Below, piece after piece: positions 10,266 to 19,680 of a stretch of DNA of 64,000 nt (position 1 is the stretch's first letter; every line of letters begins with the position of its first letter). The notes beneath the pieces are model-generated. The model saw nothing but the letters and a program-made list of their open reading frames with translations, had not been told where the DNA came from and searched no databases. The stretch is from Prochlorococcus sp. AG-409-P19. Its GTDB lineage: Bacteria; Cyanobacteriota; Cyanobacteriia; PCC-6307; Cyanobiaceae. Location: contig QCKO01000004.1 of the NCBI GenBank assembly GCA_003215315.1, forward strand, positions 55,753 through 119,752, given 5' to 3'. Position numbers and translations under genes: made by a program.

Positions 10266-10335
10266 AAATATCTTCTCTTTGGATATAACAAAAAATATAT
10301 ACTCGCGTATTTAACTCAAATAGGCGAAAATCATA

Positions 10336-11853
10336 TTGAAGCATGATTTAAAAGTGACTGTTACAGAAACAACTAACACCTCAAAAAGATCAATACCAAG
10401 TTTTAACAGAGAAGATTGGGCGAGTGCTTATTGCAATGTTGAGAAAGAGCTCAAAGATATTCCATTAAAAATAATTAAAGGTCAAGTCCCTAAGGATCTC
10501 AAAGGTACTTTTTATCGCAATGGTCCTGGAAGGCTAGAAAGAGGAGGCCGCTGGGTACATCACCCCTTTGACGGTGATGGAATGATCGCCGCCATTAAAT
10601 TCAAAAACGGCAATGTAAAAATCACCAATAAATACGTACGTACTGAAGGTTGGATTGCCGAAGAGAAAGCCAAGAAATTCCTTTATCGAGGGGTTTTTGG
10701 GACCCAAAAACCTGGGGGAGCAATCGCGAATGCCTTCGATATACGTTTAAAAAACATTGCCAATACTCATGTAGTAAAACTGGGCAATGAGCTTTTAGCT
10801 CTATGGGAGGCTTCTAGCCCATATGCTTTAGAACCCACAACTCTAGAAACAATTGGGATTTCTAACCTCAATGGAGCTCTAAAGCCAGGAGAAGCATTTA
10901 GCGCCCACCCAAGATTTGACCCTGGGCATTATGGTCAAAAAAGAATGGTTACTTTTGGAGTAAAAACTGGCCCTAAAAGTACGCTTAGATTGATGGAGTT
11001 TTCTGCAGAGGGTAACCATACTGGAAAACTTTTAAGCGATCGAAAAGATCAATTCAACGGTTTTGCTTTCTTGCATGATTTTGCAATCACTCCAAACTGG
11101 GCAATATTTATGCAAAACGCAATAAATTTCAATCCTATACCTTTCTTACTAGGCCAAAAAGGTGCAGGTCAATGTTTAAAGTCCAAAAAGGGTGGGCAAG
11201 CAAAGTTTTGGCTTATACCAAGAGACTCAGGATGCTATGCAGGTGAAGCACCAAGAATAATTAATGCCCCAGATGGTTTTGTTTTTCATCACCTAAATGC
11301 ATGGGAAGAGAGTAAAAAAGTAACAATAGAAAGCATTTTTTATCAAGATTTTCCATCTATTGAACCTGATGAAGATTTTCGTCAAATCAACTTTGAATTG
11401 TTACCCGAAGGTATTCTTAAAAGAAGCTGTATAGATATAGAAAGCAATACATCATCAGTAAAAATAATCAGCAATCAGTGCTGTGAATTTGCAACAGTCA
11501 ACCCAGATTATGAAGGCATAAAAGCAAAATATGCATGGATGGCGGTCTCAGACAAAAAAGAAGGGAATGGTCCTTTGCAGGCCATCAAAAAAATAGATCT
11601 AATTAATAATACAGAGTGTATTTGGAGTACAGCTCCTAGAGGTTTTGTAAGTGAACCTTTGTTTATAGCAAAAAAACATAATTCAGCATCCGAAGATCAA
11701 GGCTGGATAATTGTCTTAATCTGGGATGGCAAACGAAAAGGGACCAATTTAATAATCTTAAATTCAGAGAATTTAACCGAAGAAGCTATTTTAGAGCTTC
11801 CCATAAAAATTCCTCATGGACTTCATGGAAGCTGGGTAGAAGACATTTCTTAA
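10336..11853 (+). CDS. carotenoid cleavage oxygenase (RPE65/CCD family)
   Basis: A 505-residue non-heme iron oxygenase related to apocarotenoid-15,15'-oxygenase. The iron-ligand histidines appear in the expected spots: HPRFDP, FLHDFAIT, FHHLNAWEE and the C-terminal PHGLHGSW. FYRNGPGRLERGGRWVHHPFDGDGM near the N-terminus is the family signature. The likely role is cleavage of (apo)carotenoids to retinal-like products or turnover of carotenoids. The listed start is a TTG at 10336, preceded by a weak AGGCGA; an in-frame GTG a few codons downstream (K-V-T-V) is the alternative. The out-of-frame ATG at 10343 is not usable. Confidence 0.9.
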   Translation: MKHDLKVTVTETTNTSKRSIPSFNREDWASAYCNVEKELKDIPLKIIKGQVPKDLKGTFYRNGPGRLERGGRWVHHPFDGDGMIAAIKFKNGNVKITNKYVRTEGWIAEEKAKKFLYRGVFGTQKPGGAIANAFDIRLKNIANTHVVKLGNELLALWEASSPYALEPTTLETIGISNLNGALKPGEAFSAHPRFDPGHYGQKRMVTFGVKTGPKSTLRLMEFSAEGNHTGKLLSDRKDQFNGFAFLHDFAITPNWAIFMQNAINFNPIPFLLGQKGAGQCLKSKKGGQAKFWLIPRDSGCYAGEAPRIINAPDGFVFHHLNAWEESKKVTIESIFYQDFPSIEPDEDFRQINFELLPEGILKRSCIDIESNTSSVKIISNQCCEFATVNPDYEGIKAKYAWMAVSDKKEGNGPLQAIKKIDLINNTECIWSTAPRGFVSEPLFIAKKHNSASEDQGWIIVLIWDGKRKGTNLIILNSENLTEEAILELPIKIPHGLHGSWVEDIS

Positions 11854-11867
11854 CTCACAGAGCTCAA

Positions 11868-12470
11868 TCAAGAAAAGCAATCTATTTTTAGCAATTTTAT
11901 GATTTCTGGTTTTAATAAATCAAAGGCTTTTCCTCTATGCCCTAATTGTCTTTTTTGATGAACCTCCATCTCTGCAAAAGTTAAAGAAGTCCCTAATACT
12001 TCAAAAATTGGATCATATCCAAAACCTTTACTTCCTCTAGGTTGAAAAGTAATCAATCCTGGACAATATCCCTCTACTTCAAGAAGAACTTTACCTTTAT
12101 AAGCAATACAAAGAGCACAATGGAATTGTGCATTCCTGTTCTCCTTTCCATCCAAAATGTTAAGTAGCTTTGATACTCTTTCATCATCAGTTCGTGCAAA
12201 TCGAGAAGAATAAATACCAGGGGCTCCATTCAACACATCAACACTTAACCCTGAATCATCAGCAAGTGTCCATAAATTATTGTGATCACTAAGCGAAATA
12301 GCTTTAATTCTTGCATTTTCAGCAAATGTATTTCCATTTTCTATTATCTCAATTTTTTCAGACTGAGTAATTACCTTAATTGGTAAATCACTTAAAAAAG
12401 ATTTAAATTCTTGAATCTTTCCTTTATTAGTGCTTGCAATTAGAATACTCTGATAAAGGGCCTGATTCAT
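11868..12470 (-). CDS. rdgB: non-canonical purine NTP pyrophosphatase (RdgB/HAM1)
   Basis: Hydrolyses dITP, ITP and XTP to the monophosphates, keeping damaged purines out of DNA and RNA. The Ham1 motifs STNKGKIQEF (13-22), LADDSGLSVDVLNGAPGIYSSRFA and GSKGFGYDPIFE are all present in 200 residues. Its ATG overlaps the stop of the upstream phosphohexomutase gene (TAATG), indicating translational coupling. Confidence 0.95.
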   Translation of the reverse strand: MNQALYQSILIASTNKGKIQEFKSFLSDLPIKVITQSEKIEIIENGNTFAENARIKAISLSDHNNLWTLADDSGLSVDVLNGAPGIYSSRFARTDDERVSKLLNILDGKENRNAQFHCALCIAYKGKVLLEVEGYCPGLITFQPRGSKGFGYDPIFEVLGTSLTFAEMEVHQKRQLGHRGKAFDLLKPEIIKLLKIDCFS

Positions 12471-13927
12471 TACAAAAGCTCCTCAATAAATTTCTTTGCA
12501 AACCTTAAATTAGAAAGCAAATCTTTTTCTGTAGGGGCCTCACAATAAATCCTTAATAAAGGTTCTGTACCTGAAAAACGAAACATTAGCCAATGAAATC
12601 TATCTATAATCAATTTGATACCATCTAATTTAACTACTTCTTTTACTCTATTTCCTTCAATATTTTCTGGAGGGGAAATACTTAAGAAAGACTCTATTCG
12701 GTTCTTAATATTCATATCATTCAGATATATATCCCTTCTTTCAAAATAACTATTTCCATATTTTTTACTTATAGATTCTATCTTCTCAGCCAAAGACTCT
12801 TCTGAAGAAGTTAATGACTCTAATAAAACCATCATAGCAAAAAGCGCATCTCTTTCAGGTATATGGGATCCAAAGCCAACCCCACCAGATTCTTCACCTC
12901 CTACAACTACTTTCTTTTCCAACATTTCTTGCGCAATATATTTGAAACCTACTGGTTTCTCTATAACTTCTCTACCCAATCCTTCTCCTACTAATCGCAT
13001 CAAATCAGAGCCACTTACGGTTTTAACAACACATCCAGGAAGCTTCCTGACTCGTACCAAATGATCAATAAATATAGGCATTAATTTCTGCGTATTACAA
13101 TATCTACCATACTCATCTATAGCAGCAATTCTATCTCCATCACCATCAAAAACCAATCCTAATGATCGTTGACCAGTATGAAATTTTCTTTTTATTTTAT
13201 TCATGATACTACTCAGATATTTTTCCATTGGCTCTGGAGGATTACCTCCAAAAGAGATATCTTTATTTTGCCTTATTTCCTGAATAAAAGTATTACCTTT
13301 TTGACCTAGCAACTCACTTACACAACCAGCTGCAGATCCATGCATTGGGTCAACAATAATATTAATATGCAACTTTTTAATCTTTTCAACTATCGAAGAA
13401 ACATCAAACATTTTTTGAATACTTTCAATGTGCTCGGCTCGAAAATCACAAGATGCTGTTTCTCCTTCAACAGGAATAGAAATACCTCCAGCAAGAATTC
13501 TTTTTTCCACTGCTCGAGTAAAATTCTCATCCACCGATCCACCGAGAGGACCTTTAATTTTTAAACCCAACCATTCTGGAGGATTATGGCTGGCCGTAAT
13601 AACTAATGCTCCTAAAGCATGATGCTTCACAACAGCCCAACTACAAGCCGGAGTAGGCAAAGGACAAGAAGCAAGTATAGGTTCTATAGCTAATCCTCTT
13701 ACAGCAGAAGCAGCTACTTGAGCCATCTCCTCTGCAAGCATCCGTCGATCATATCCAATAATAATTTTTTTATTTCTATTTTTTCCTCTATATAAAAGCT
13801 CTTGAGCTGATGCAGTGGCAACCTTCAAAAGGTTATCCAGAGTAAAGTCCATGCCCAAAATCCCTCGCCAGCCATCAGTACCAAAAGAAATTGGTTTTTG
13901 AATGATGCAAAGATTTTTGTCCCCCAT
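12470..13927 (-). CDS. phosphoglucomutase/phosphomannomutase family protein
   Basis: An alpha-D-phosphohexomutase of 485 residues. The four family loops are intact: substrate entry FGTDGWRG (15-22), catalytic serine loop TASHNPPEW (Ser113), metal loop DGDGDR (261-266) and phosphate-binding RFSGTEPLLRIY near the C-terminus. The likely role is interconversion of glucose (or mannose) 1- and 6-phosphate for glycogen and envelope sugars. Substrate preference cannot be assigned. It is the first gene of a two-gene unit with rdgB and divergent from the RecB-like nuclease. Confidence 0.92.
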   Translation of the reverse strand: MGDKNLCIIQKPISFGTDGWRGILGMDFTLDNLLKVATASAQELLYRGKNRNKKIIIGYDRRMLAEEMAQVAASAVRGLAIEPILASCPLPTPACSWAVVKHHALGALVITASHNPPEWLGLKIKGPLGGSVDENFTRAVEKRILAGGISIPVEGETASCDFRAEHIESIQKMFDVSSIVEKIKKLHINIIVDPMHGSAAGCVSELLGQKGNTFIQEIRQNKDISFGGNPPEPMEKYLSSIMNKIKRKFHTGQRSLGLVFDGDGDRIAAIDEYGRYCNTQKLMPIFIDHLVRVRKLPGCVVKTVSGSDLMRLVGEGLGREVIEKPVGFKYIAQEMLEKKVVVGGEESGGVGFGSHIPERDALFAMMVLLESLTSSEESLAEKIESISKKYGNSYFERRDIYLNDMNIKNRIESFLSISPPENIEGNRVKEVVKLDGIKLIIDRFHWLMFRFSGTEPLLRIYCEAPTEKDLLSNLRFAKKFIEELL

Positions 13928-13979
13928 AATTATTGACTTAATCCATCAAATCTAACGATAGATACATTATTGTCTTCCT

Positions 13980-15446
13980 ATGAGAATCTATCAATCAAAA
14001 ATACATGTAATTAGCGATAAGCTCATAAAAAGCTGGCTGCGATGTCGAAGAAAAGCTTGGCTTGATAGTTTTGGGGATCAACAAGAAAAAATATGGAATA
14101 CCCATACAACACTCCAGTTAGATCATCAAAGAAAATGTTTTTCTGACTTTATGGGTAAAAAAAATGGCGTTGGCATTGGTATTGAGGCATGTAAAAAAGG
14201 AAAAGATATTGTGGCTGGATTAACCATTAAGGAAAAATTATCTACAAACGAATTTCTTAAAGCAAGGCCACCTTTACTCAAAAAAATTAATGGTCAAAGT
14301 ATTTGGGGTCCTTTTTCATATGAACCCCTATTAACACTACAAGGCAAAAGATTAACTCGAGAAAATAAATTAAGCTTTGCAATGTCAGCTAAATTACTAA
14401 CATCGCTTCAAAAAAATAAAGTCCATAAAGGTATAGCCATATCTCAACTAAATCAAACAACACATTTTCAAGAAGTAAGATTTAGCAAATCAATTGAAAC
14501 TGAACTTAAAGAGTCAATTGAGAAATTAAAAGCAGACCTTCTTTTATCAAAACCACCCAAGGTAACATCTAATCGCAAAAAATGTTCAATTTGTTGCTGG
14601 AAAAAGTTTTGTGATAAAACAGCATATGCAGAAGGACATTTAAGCGAAGTAAGCGGAATTGGAAGCAAGCGTAATATTTTGCTTAAAGAAATGGGGATAA
14701 GCAACATTAGTATTCTTGCAGGGTACGAAGCAAGTTCTCTTAAGCTAAATCTAAGTAAATTTGGCCCTCAACATGGCGAAATTAGTGATCAGATCATTAG
14801 ACAAGCCAAAACACTTCTAACAGGAAAAGCTATTAAATTGCAATCCTCTAACTTATTAAAAATCTTAAATAAAGCGCCAGGATTATTAATTTACGATATT
14901 GAGTCTGACCCTGACGAAAAGCATGACTTCCTACATGGATTTGTGAGAATTTCAAACTTAAAAAGCAAATTAACTCTAAAAAATAAATTTACTTATAAGC
15001 CATTATTAAGTGTTAATAAAAGCGAGGAATATCTTCTTTGGGAAAGGATAAGAAAGACATTAAAGGTTCATGAAGATTGGCCCATACTACATTATGGAGA
15101 AACTGAATCATTAGCATTATATCGACTAGCCGAAAGACAAAGAGCAAACAAGCACGAGTTAGAAGAAATAAAAAATAGGTTAGTAGATATACATCTTTAT
15201 GTCAAAGAATTTTGGTGCTTACCAATAAATAATTATGGGCTAAAATCAGTTGCTGAATTCATTGGTTTCAAATGGGAGAGTAAAGGTATTGACGGACCAC
15301 AAGCTCTTTTATGGTGGAGACAATGGAAGAATTCAAGACCACATAAAAAAATATACTCTAAAAACTTAAGAAGAATTTTTCAATATAATAAAGATGATTG
15401 CTTAGCCACATGGGAAATTGCAAAATGGTTATCAACTCAAGACTAA
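13980..15446 (+). CDS. TM0106-family RecB-like putative nuclease
   Basis: A 488-residue protein with a RecB-type N-terminal region, a Cys cluster CSICCWKKFC (about 198-207) like the iron-sulfur knot of Cas4/AddB-type nucleases, a helix-hairpin-helix-like segment (VSGIGSKRNILLKEMGISNISIL) and a C-terminal RNase H-like YprB-type domain that starts at LLIYDIESDPDEKHDFLHG and ends with YNKDDCLATWEIAKW (the acidic exonuclease residues). Proteins with this order are annotated as TM0106 RecB-like nucleases; no function is established. Four bases of the 3' end overlap the convergent ygfZ-like gene. No CRISPR array or helicase partner lies nearby. Confidence 0.78.
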   Translation: MRIYQSKIHVISDKLIKSWLRCRRKAWLDSFGDQQEKIWNTHTTLQLDHQRKCFSDFMGKKNGVGIGIEACKKGKDIVAGLTIKEKLSTNEFLKARPPLLKKINGQSIWGPFSYEPLLTLQGKRLTRENKLSFAMSAKLLTSLQKNKVHKGIAISQLNQTTHFQEVRFSKSIETELKESIEKLKADLLLSKPPKVTSNRKKCSICCWKKFCDKTAYAEGHLSEVSGIGSKRNILLKEMGISNISILAGYEASSLKLNLSKFGPQHGEISDQIIRQAKTLLTGKAIKLQSSNLLKILNKAPGLLIYDIESDPDEKHDFLHGFVRISNLKSKLTLKNKFTYKPLLSVNKSEEYLLWERIRKTLKVHEDWPILHYGETESLALYRLAERQRANKHELEEIKNRLVDIHLYVKEFWCLPINNYGLKSVAEFIGFKWESKGIDGPQALLWWRQWKNSRPHKKIYSKNLRRIFQYNKDDCLATWEIAKWLSTQD

Positions 15447-16297
15447 TCTAAAAAACTTTTAAATCCAATAGGTACTTTTATTAATAGTTTTTCTGATAAA
15501 CCTTCAAGATAAAGATCTTGTCTTAATAATGAATTAGTTTTAATTAATGCTAGGCCTGAAGTAATATTGTTTTCTTTCTTTATAATAGATATAACAATTC
15601 CTTTAGGCCTACCTTCAACATCCAGGATCTTTAAACTATTAGTCATTGTATAATTTTCTTCTTTAGAATGTAGCTCCCAAAGTCTTAGTTTTTGTTTTAA
15701 TGCTTTTTTTGTGAATATTTTAGCCATTGCTTCCTGCCCCAAATAACATCCTTTTTTCAGATCTATCAAATCCGACAATCCAATTTCATATGGATTACAT
15801 TTATCCTCAATTTCTTGAGAGAGTCTAGGAAAACCTTGAGAAATCATCCAACTTTTGATCTCATATGGATTTGCTTTCTTAGTCCTAGAAACCTCATGAG
15901 GTAAATTATTCTTTCCATTTAACCAATACACAGGTGAATCTTTCCAAGACACTTCTAATGATAAACATTGTATTCTTGTCTTTAACTTAGATGATTCAAT
16001 ACGTACTTTATCTGCAGGGAAAATAAAAGATTCTAACCCTTGAAAAAAAGATTTAGAATCACCTTCTAGAATCAAAACTTCTGCATGATTATCTTTTAAT
16101 TTTATTTCTAAAACTGCCCTTAACTTGCCCAAAGAAGATAACCAACAAGTTCTAATAATTTCATTATCTGATGCTCTCAAAATATCTATAGTTGTTTGAC
16201 CATGGAGAAAAGTTCGCACTCCCTCACCACACAAAGTAATGCATGGAAAGTCTTGTTCCCAAATTAATTCTGATTGAGTATTTATATCATTTTTCAT
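15443..16297 (-). CDS. ygfZ: YgfZ/GcvT-domain folate-binding protein
   Basis: YgfZ (IBA57-type) proteins bind tetrahydrofolate and support repair or assembly of certain Fe-S enzymes. The diagnostic motif K-G-C-Y-x-G-Q-E is present ([15 protein letters not shown], about 187-201) within 284 residues. Its 5' end overlaps the 3' end of pyrE by 11 nt, so it is co-transcribed with it. The family assignment is firm through the motif; the client enzymes are unknown. Confidence 0.88.
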   Translation of the reverse strand: MKNDINTQSELIWEQDFPCITLCGEGVRTFLHGQTTIDILRASDNEIIRTCWLSSLGKLRAVLEIKLKDNHAEVLILEGDSKSFFQGLESFIFPADKVRIESSKLKTRIQCLSLEVSWKDSPVYWLNGKNNLPHEVSRTKKANPYEIKSWMISQGFPRLSQEIEDKCNPYEIGLSDLIDLKKGCYLGQEAMAKIFTKKALKQKLRLWELHSKEENYTMTNSLKILDVEGRPKGIVISIIKKENNITSGLALIKTNSLLRQDLYLEGLSEKLLIKVPIGFKSFLD

Positions 16298-16874
16298 TGG
16301 CTCTATTCACAACATCTTTCAAGAGAAATAAACTTATCAATTCTAATCCAGCATTTTTCATAGCCTCCTCACCACCTTCTTGTCTATCAATAATTGAAAT
16401 AACCCTATCAACACAATATCCAACATTTCTTAATTGTTTAACAGCTTTCAGCGATGATCTACCGGTAGTAACGACATCTTCGAGAACAGTTACTCTTGAT
16501 CCTGTTGGAATAAGTGGTCCTTCCAGCCATTGACCAGTTCCATGCCCTTTTGGTTCTTTTCTTACTATCAAACCATCTAAATCTCGTCCCTTCTGAGCTG
16601 CGAGTAGAGAAACACCACTAACAAGGGGATCAGCCCCTAAGGTTAATCCTGCAACTGCAGAAGAATCTGATTCAACAAACTCCAGCATCAAATTAGAGAT
16701 CAAAACCAGGCCAGGTCCACTAAGAGAAACAGGTTTGCAATTTATATAGTGCTTGCTTTGCCGTCCAGAAGATAATGTGAAATCACCAACCTTATAGGCT
16801 TTACTAGATAATTCTGACAGCAGTTGCTCTCTGTGGATTCGCATAGAATCAGAAGCGTAGTTCATATTGAACAC
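16287..16874 (-). CDS. pyrE: orotate phosphoribosyltransferase
   Basis: Joins orotate to PRPP to give OMP in pyrimidine synthesis. The PRPP-binding motif [12 protein letters not shown] (about 130-141) and the N-terminal [16 protein letters not shown] are clear in 195 residues. ATG at 16874 is used; the Met at residue 4 is a possible later start. The downstream ygfZ-like gene overlaps by 11 nt. pyrB of the same pathway is 38 kb away, so there is no pyr operon. Confidence 0.95.
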   Translation of the reverse strand: MFNMNYASDSMRIHREQLLSELSSKAYKVGDFTLSSGRQSKHYINCKPVSLSGPGLVLISNLMLEFVESDSSAVAGLTLGADPLVSGVSLLAAQKGRDLDGLIVRKEPKGHGTGQWLEGPLIPTGSRVTVLEDVVTTGRSSLKAVKQLRNVGYCVDRVISIIDRQEGGEEAMKNAGLELISLFLLKDVVNRANEK

Positions 16875-16976
16875 AGTTGAGATTGTTATTAAAAAAATCT
16901 TGGCCTTCTAAGATTCTATTTCTTTATTGAAAGTTCTTCTCTATCATCAAAAAAAACAATCAAACCCATTACTTGG

Positions 16977-17049
16977 GGGGGTGTAGCAATCTGGTGAATG
17001 CAGCGAACTCATAATTCGCCTTAGGCGAGTTCGATCCTCGCCACCCCCA
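16977..17049 (+). tRNA. trnM: tRNA-Met (CAT), elongator-like
   Basis: A 73-nt cloverleaf: acceptor GGGGGTG pairs with CACCCCC, discriminator A; anticodon arm GCGAA-CTCATAA-TTCGC with anticodon CAT; T arm GCGAG-TTCGATC-CTCGC. The CCA end is not encoded (T follows). The D arm is short (GCA...TGC). The first pair G1-C72 excludes the usual unpaired initiator form, so it is an elongator Met or, less likely, the lysidine-modified Ile(CAT). It lies 13 nt before the CNNM gene. Confidence 0.93.
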
Positions 17050-17062
17050 TCAAAAAAAATTA

Positions 17063-18346
17063 ATGAGATTTATTCTTCTTGGGATATTGCTTGCTTTGCC
17101 AGCTTTTTTCAATGCGGCAGAAGTTGCTTTACTTAGGCTTAGACCGAGCAGAGCTCAAAGCTTATTTGAAGAAGGAAAACCAGGATCAAGAACAATACTT
17201 CGATTACAAAAGCGTTTAAGAAGAGCCCTCCTGGTTGCCCAATTAGGAATCACTCTGTCACTAATATCACTTGGATGGGTAAGCAAAACATGGGCGACTC
17301 AATTTTGGGACAAAGAAATTTCTAACAGCCAATTTTGGTATTTACTTTTTCTAGTAGTAGTTGTATTAACTTCCACATTAATCTCTGGGGTATTCCCTAA
17401 AGCTTTAGTACTAAACAATCCAGAAATTTCTGCTCTCAAATTATCACCTTTACTAGAGTCTGTAATGAAATGGATGGCACCTTTTCTTTCCCTAATAGAA
17501 AAAGTTACGTCACTAATTATAAGATTAATAGGTCTAAATCCAAAATGGGATAGTCTGGTAACAGCTTTATCTGCAGGTGAGTTAGAAACATTAATAGAAA
17601 GCGGAGCAGTTACTGGTTTAGAACCAAACGAAAGAAATATTCTTGAAGGAGTTTTTGCTTTAAGGGATACACAAGTACGTGAAGTCATGGTCCCTAGATC
17701 TGGGATGGTAACCCTTTCAAAAAACGCATGTTTTTCTGAACTTATGGAAGAAGTTCACCGTACTAGACATTCAAGATTTCTAGTGATTGATGATTCATTA
17801 GATAATGTTCTTGGTCAAATTGATTTAAGGCATTTAGCTGAGGCAATATCGCATGGAAGTATTAAAGCGAATACATCTATAATTCCATATATCAATAGTG
17901 TTCCAAAGGTACTAGAAACATTAACTCTTGCAGAATTGCTTCCTTTAATAAAACAAGGTAATCCTTTTTTATTAGTTGTAGATGAATATGGTGGAACAGA
18001 AGGACTAATCACTTCGGCAGATTTAACTGGTGAAATCGTTGGTGATGAGATTCAATCTGATAATAAAGAACCTGACCTATTCAAAATAGAAAGCACAAGT
18101 AATCAATGGATTGCTAATGGTGACTTAGAAATTATTGATTTAAATCGGCAATTGAAAGTTGAATTACCTGAAGCCGATGACCATTACACTCTTGCCGGTT
18201 TTTTACTGGAGAAGCTTCAAGAAGTCCCCTCAAACGGTGAAAGTTTATTATTTGAGCAAATTGTCTTCCAAATCATTTCAATGAAAGGTCCAAGAATTAA
18301 TCAAGTCAAAATAACCCTTCCTGATAATTCCATAAATGATCACTAA
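17063..18346 (+). CDS. CNNM/CorC (HlyC) family transporter-like protein: DUF21 + CBS pair
   Basis: The 427-residue protein has an N-terminal DUF21 membrane domain (about 1-150, opening with LLGILLALPAFFNAAEVALLRLRPSR), a CBS pair (about 210-335, with REVMVPRSGMVTLS and LLVVDEYGGTEGLIT) and a C-terminal CorC_HlyC domain (ADDHYTLAGFLLEKL). Family members take part in Mg2+ or Co2+ handling across the inner membrane and are sensed through nucleotide binding to CBS. The substrate is not deducible. It follows the tRNA by 13 nt and may share its transcript. Confidence 0.88.
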   Translation: MRFILLGILLALPAFFNAAEVALLRLRPSRAQSLFEEGKPGSRTILRLQKRLRRALLVAQLGITLSLISLGWVSKTWATQFWDKEISNSQFWYLLFLVVVVLTSTLISGVFPKALVLNNPEISALKLSPLLESVMKWMAPFLSLIEKVTSLIIRLIGLNPKWDSLVTALSAGELETLIESGAVTGLEPNERNILEGVFALRDTQVREVMVPRSGMVTLSKNACFSELMEEVHRTRHSRFLVIDDSLDNVLGQIDLRHLAEAISHGSIKANTSIIPYINSVPKVLETLTLAELLPLIKQGNPFLLVVDEYGGTEGLITSADLTGEIVGDEIQSDNKEPDLFKIESTSNQWIANGDLEIIDLNRQLKVELPEADDHYTLAGFLLEKLQEVPSNGESLLFEQIVFQIISMKGPRINQVKITLPDNSINDH

Positions 18347-18382
18347 TCAACGTTAATCTCATAGAAAAATGAATCCCCTTAT

Positions 18383-19387
18383 ATGACTGCTCATATCGTT
18401 CCTGTAAAAGTTGGTGTTATAGGTATTGGAAACATGGGTTGGCACCATGCACGTGTACTAAGCCTTCTCAAGGATGCCAATCTAATTGGGGTTGCAGATC
18501 CAGATTCTGAAAGGGGGAATATTGCTAAAAAACAATTCAACTGTGATTGGTTCAAAGATTACAGAGTTTTATTAGACCAAGTTGAAGCAGTATGTATTGC
18601 AGTACCAACCTTGTTGCATCATAAAGTAGGCATAGATTGCCTAAATGCAGGAAAACATGTCTTAATAGAAAAGCCAATAGCAGCAAGCAAAGAAGAGGCA
18701 TCTTCTTTAATAAATGCATCAAACAACGCTCAAAGGATTCTTCAAGTTGGTCATATTGAAAGATTCAACCCTGCATTTAGAGAATTAACGAAGGTGGTAG
18801 CAAATGAAGAGGTTGTTGTTCTTGAAGCGAGAAGGCATAGTCCTCATGCAGAGAGAGCTAATGATGTTTCCGTGGTATTAGATCTCATGATTCATGATCT
18901 GGATCTTGTTCTTGAACTTGCCAATGCAAAAGTAACCAGACTGGCGGCTGTCGGAGGGTCAAGCGGAAATGGCCCTATGGACTATGTAAATGCCACTCTT
19001 GGTTTTCAAAATGGCGTAGTGGCAAGTCTCACTGCCAGCAAAATGAGCCATAGAAAAATAAGAAGTTTGAGCGCTCATTGCAAACAAAGTCTAATTGAAA
19101 CTGATTTTCTTAATCACAAGATAAATATTCATAGACGATCACATGAATGGTATTCAGCAGATCATGGTGAGCTTTTATATCGCAACGACGGATTTATTGA
19201 AGAAGTGAGTACCACTTCAATTGAACCCTTATATGCAGAGCTTGAGCACTTTCTGCAATGTGTCAGGGGTAAAGAAAAACCCGCAGTTGATGGATTACAA
19301 GCTTCAAGAGCATTAAATCTTGCAAATTTGATCGAGAGTTCAGTAGAAAGCCCAACCAAAGACATTACCTCTGAGATATATATTTGA
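18383..19387 (+). CDS. Gfo/Idh/MocA family NAD(P)-dependent oxidoreductase
   Basis: Rossmann N-terminus VKVGVIGIGNMGWHHARVL (8-26) followed by the dinucleotide acid at about 40 and the family signature EKPIAAS (about 95-101). The C-terminal sheet domain contains the conserved HDLDLVLEL. Total 334 residues. Such enzymes act on sugars, inositols, or convert biliverdin; the nearest named relatives cannot be told apart without a search. It lies 37 nt after the CNNM gene and ends before the bidirectional terminator at 19451. Confidence 0.85.
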   Translation: MTAHIVPVKVGVIGIGNMGWHHARVLSLLKDANLIGVADPDSERGNIAKKQFNCDWFKDYRVLLDQVEAVCIAVPTLLHHKVGIDCLNAGKHVLIEKPIAASKEEASSLINASNNAQRILQVGHIERFNPAFRELTKVVANEEVVVLEARRHSPHAERANDVSVVLDLMIHDLDLVLELANAKVTRLAAVGGSSGNGPMDYVNATLGFQNGVVASLTASKMSHRKIRSLSAHCKQSLIETDFLNHKINIHRRSHEWYSADHGELLYRNDGFIEEVSTTSIEPLYAELEHFLQCVRGKEKPAVDGLQASRALNLANLIESSVESPTKDITSEIYI

Positions 19388-19450
19388 AATTGAGCGTAAT
19401 AAAATAAACAGCAAAATATGCCAGGGTTTAAGCCCTAGCAAAACTGCTTT

Positions 19451-19492
19451 TTAAGCTCCAGAGTTTGCAATCACAAATACTCTTGGGCTTAA
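19451..19492. terminator. bidirectional hairpin terminator between Gfo/Idh gene and psbK
   Basis: A long stem TTAAGCTCCAGAGT / ACTCTTGGGCTTAA (14 positions, about two mismatched) with a 14-nt loop lies between convergent genes. On the plus strand it is followed by AAATTTTT; on the minus strand by an A-run then TTTT. It is placed to stop transcription from both sides. It is inferred from sequence only. Confidence 0.7.
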
Positions 19493-19503
19493 AAATTTTT
19501 GAT

Positions 19504-19647
19504 TTAACGGAAACCTACAGCTGCTTGCCAAACAAAAACAAGCAAGAAGAAGAAGATAGGTATGAGTGGAAGCACGTCCACTGTTGGTGCAAATGCCTGA
19601 TAAGCAGTAGGTAGTTCTGCAAGTAAGTTGAGACTAATTGGTACCAT
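19504..19647 (-). CDS. psbK: photosystem II reaction center protein K
   Basis: A 47-residue ORF too short for the supplied track. Its sequence ends [22 protein letters not shown], the highly conserved PsbK membrane segment, and [17 protein letters not shown] is the typical region ahead of it. PsbK stabilises the PSII core near CP43. Residues 1-9 are shorter than the leader of many PsbK precursors. The only in-frame start is ATG 19647, since an in-frame stop lies four codons upstream; AGGG directly abuts the ATG, so ribosome binding is poor by the usual rules. Next gene upstream is tgt, 33 nt away. Confidence 0.95.
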   Translation of the reverse strand: MVPISLNLLAELPTAYQAFAPTVDVLPLIPIFFFLLVFVWQAAVGFR

Positions 19648-19680
19648 CCCTAAGAATTAATGTGCTTATTAGCACGCACG

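Noticed and set aside
10162-10344. 60-residue minus-strand ORF after hisB
   Set aside because: It overlaps the hisB end in antisense and lacks features.
13980-15446. Cas4-like nuclease as part of a CRISPR system
   Set aside because: No repeat array or cas genes are nearby, and the domain order fits TM0106 proteins better.
16977-17049. initiator tRNA-fMet
   Set aside because: The first acceptor pair is G-C; an initiator would have an unpaired position 1 and the three G-C pairs in the anticodon stem.
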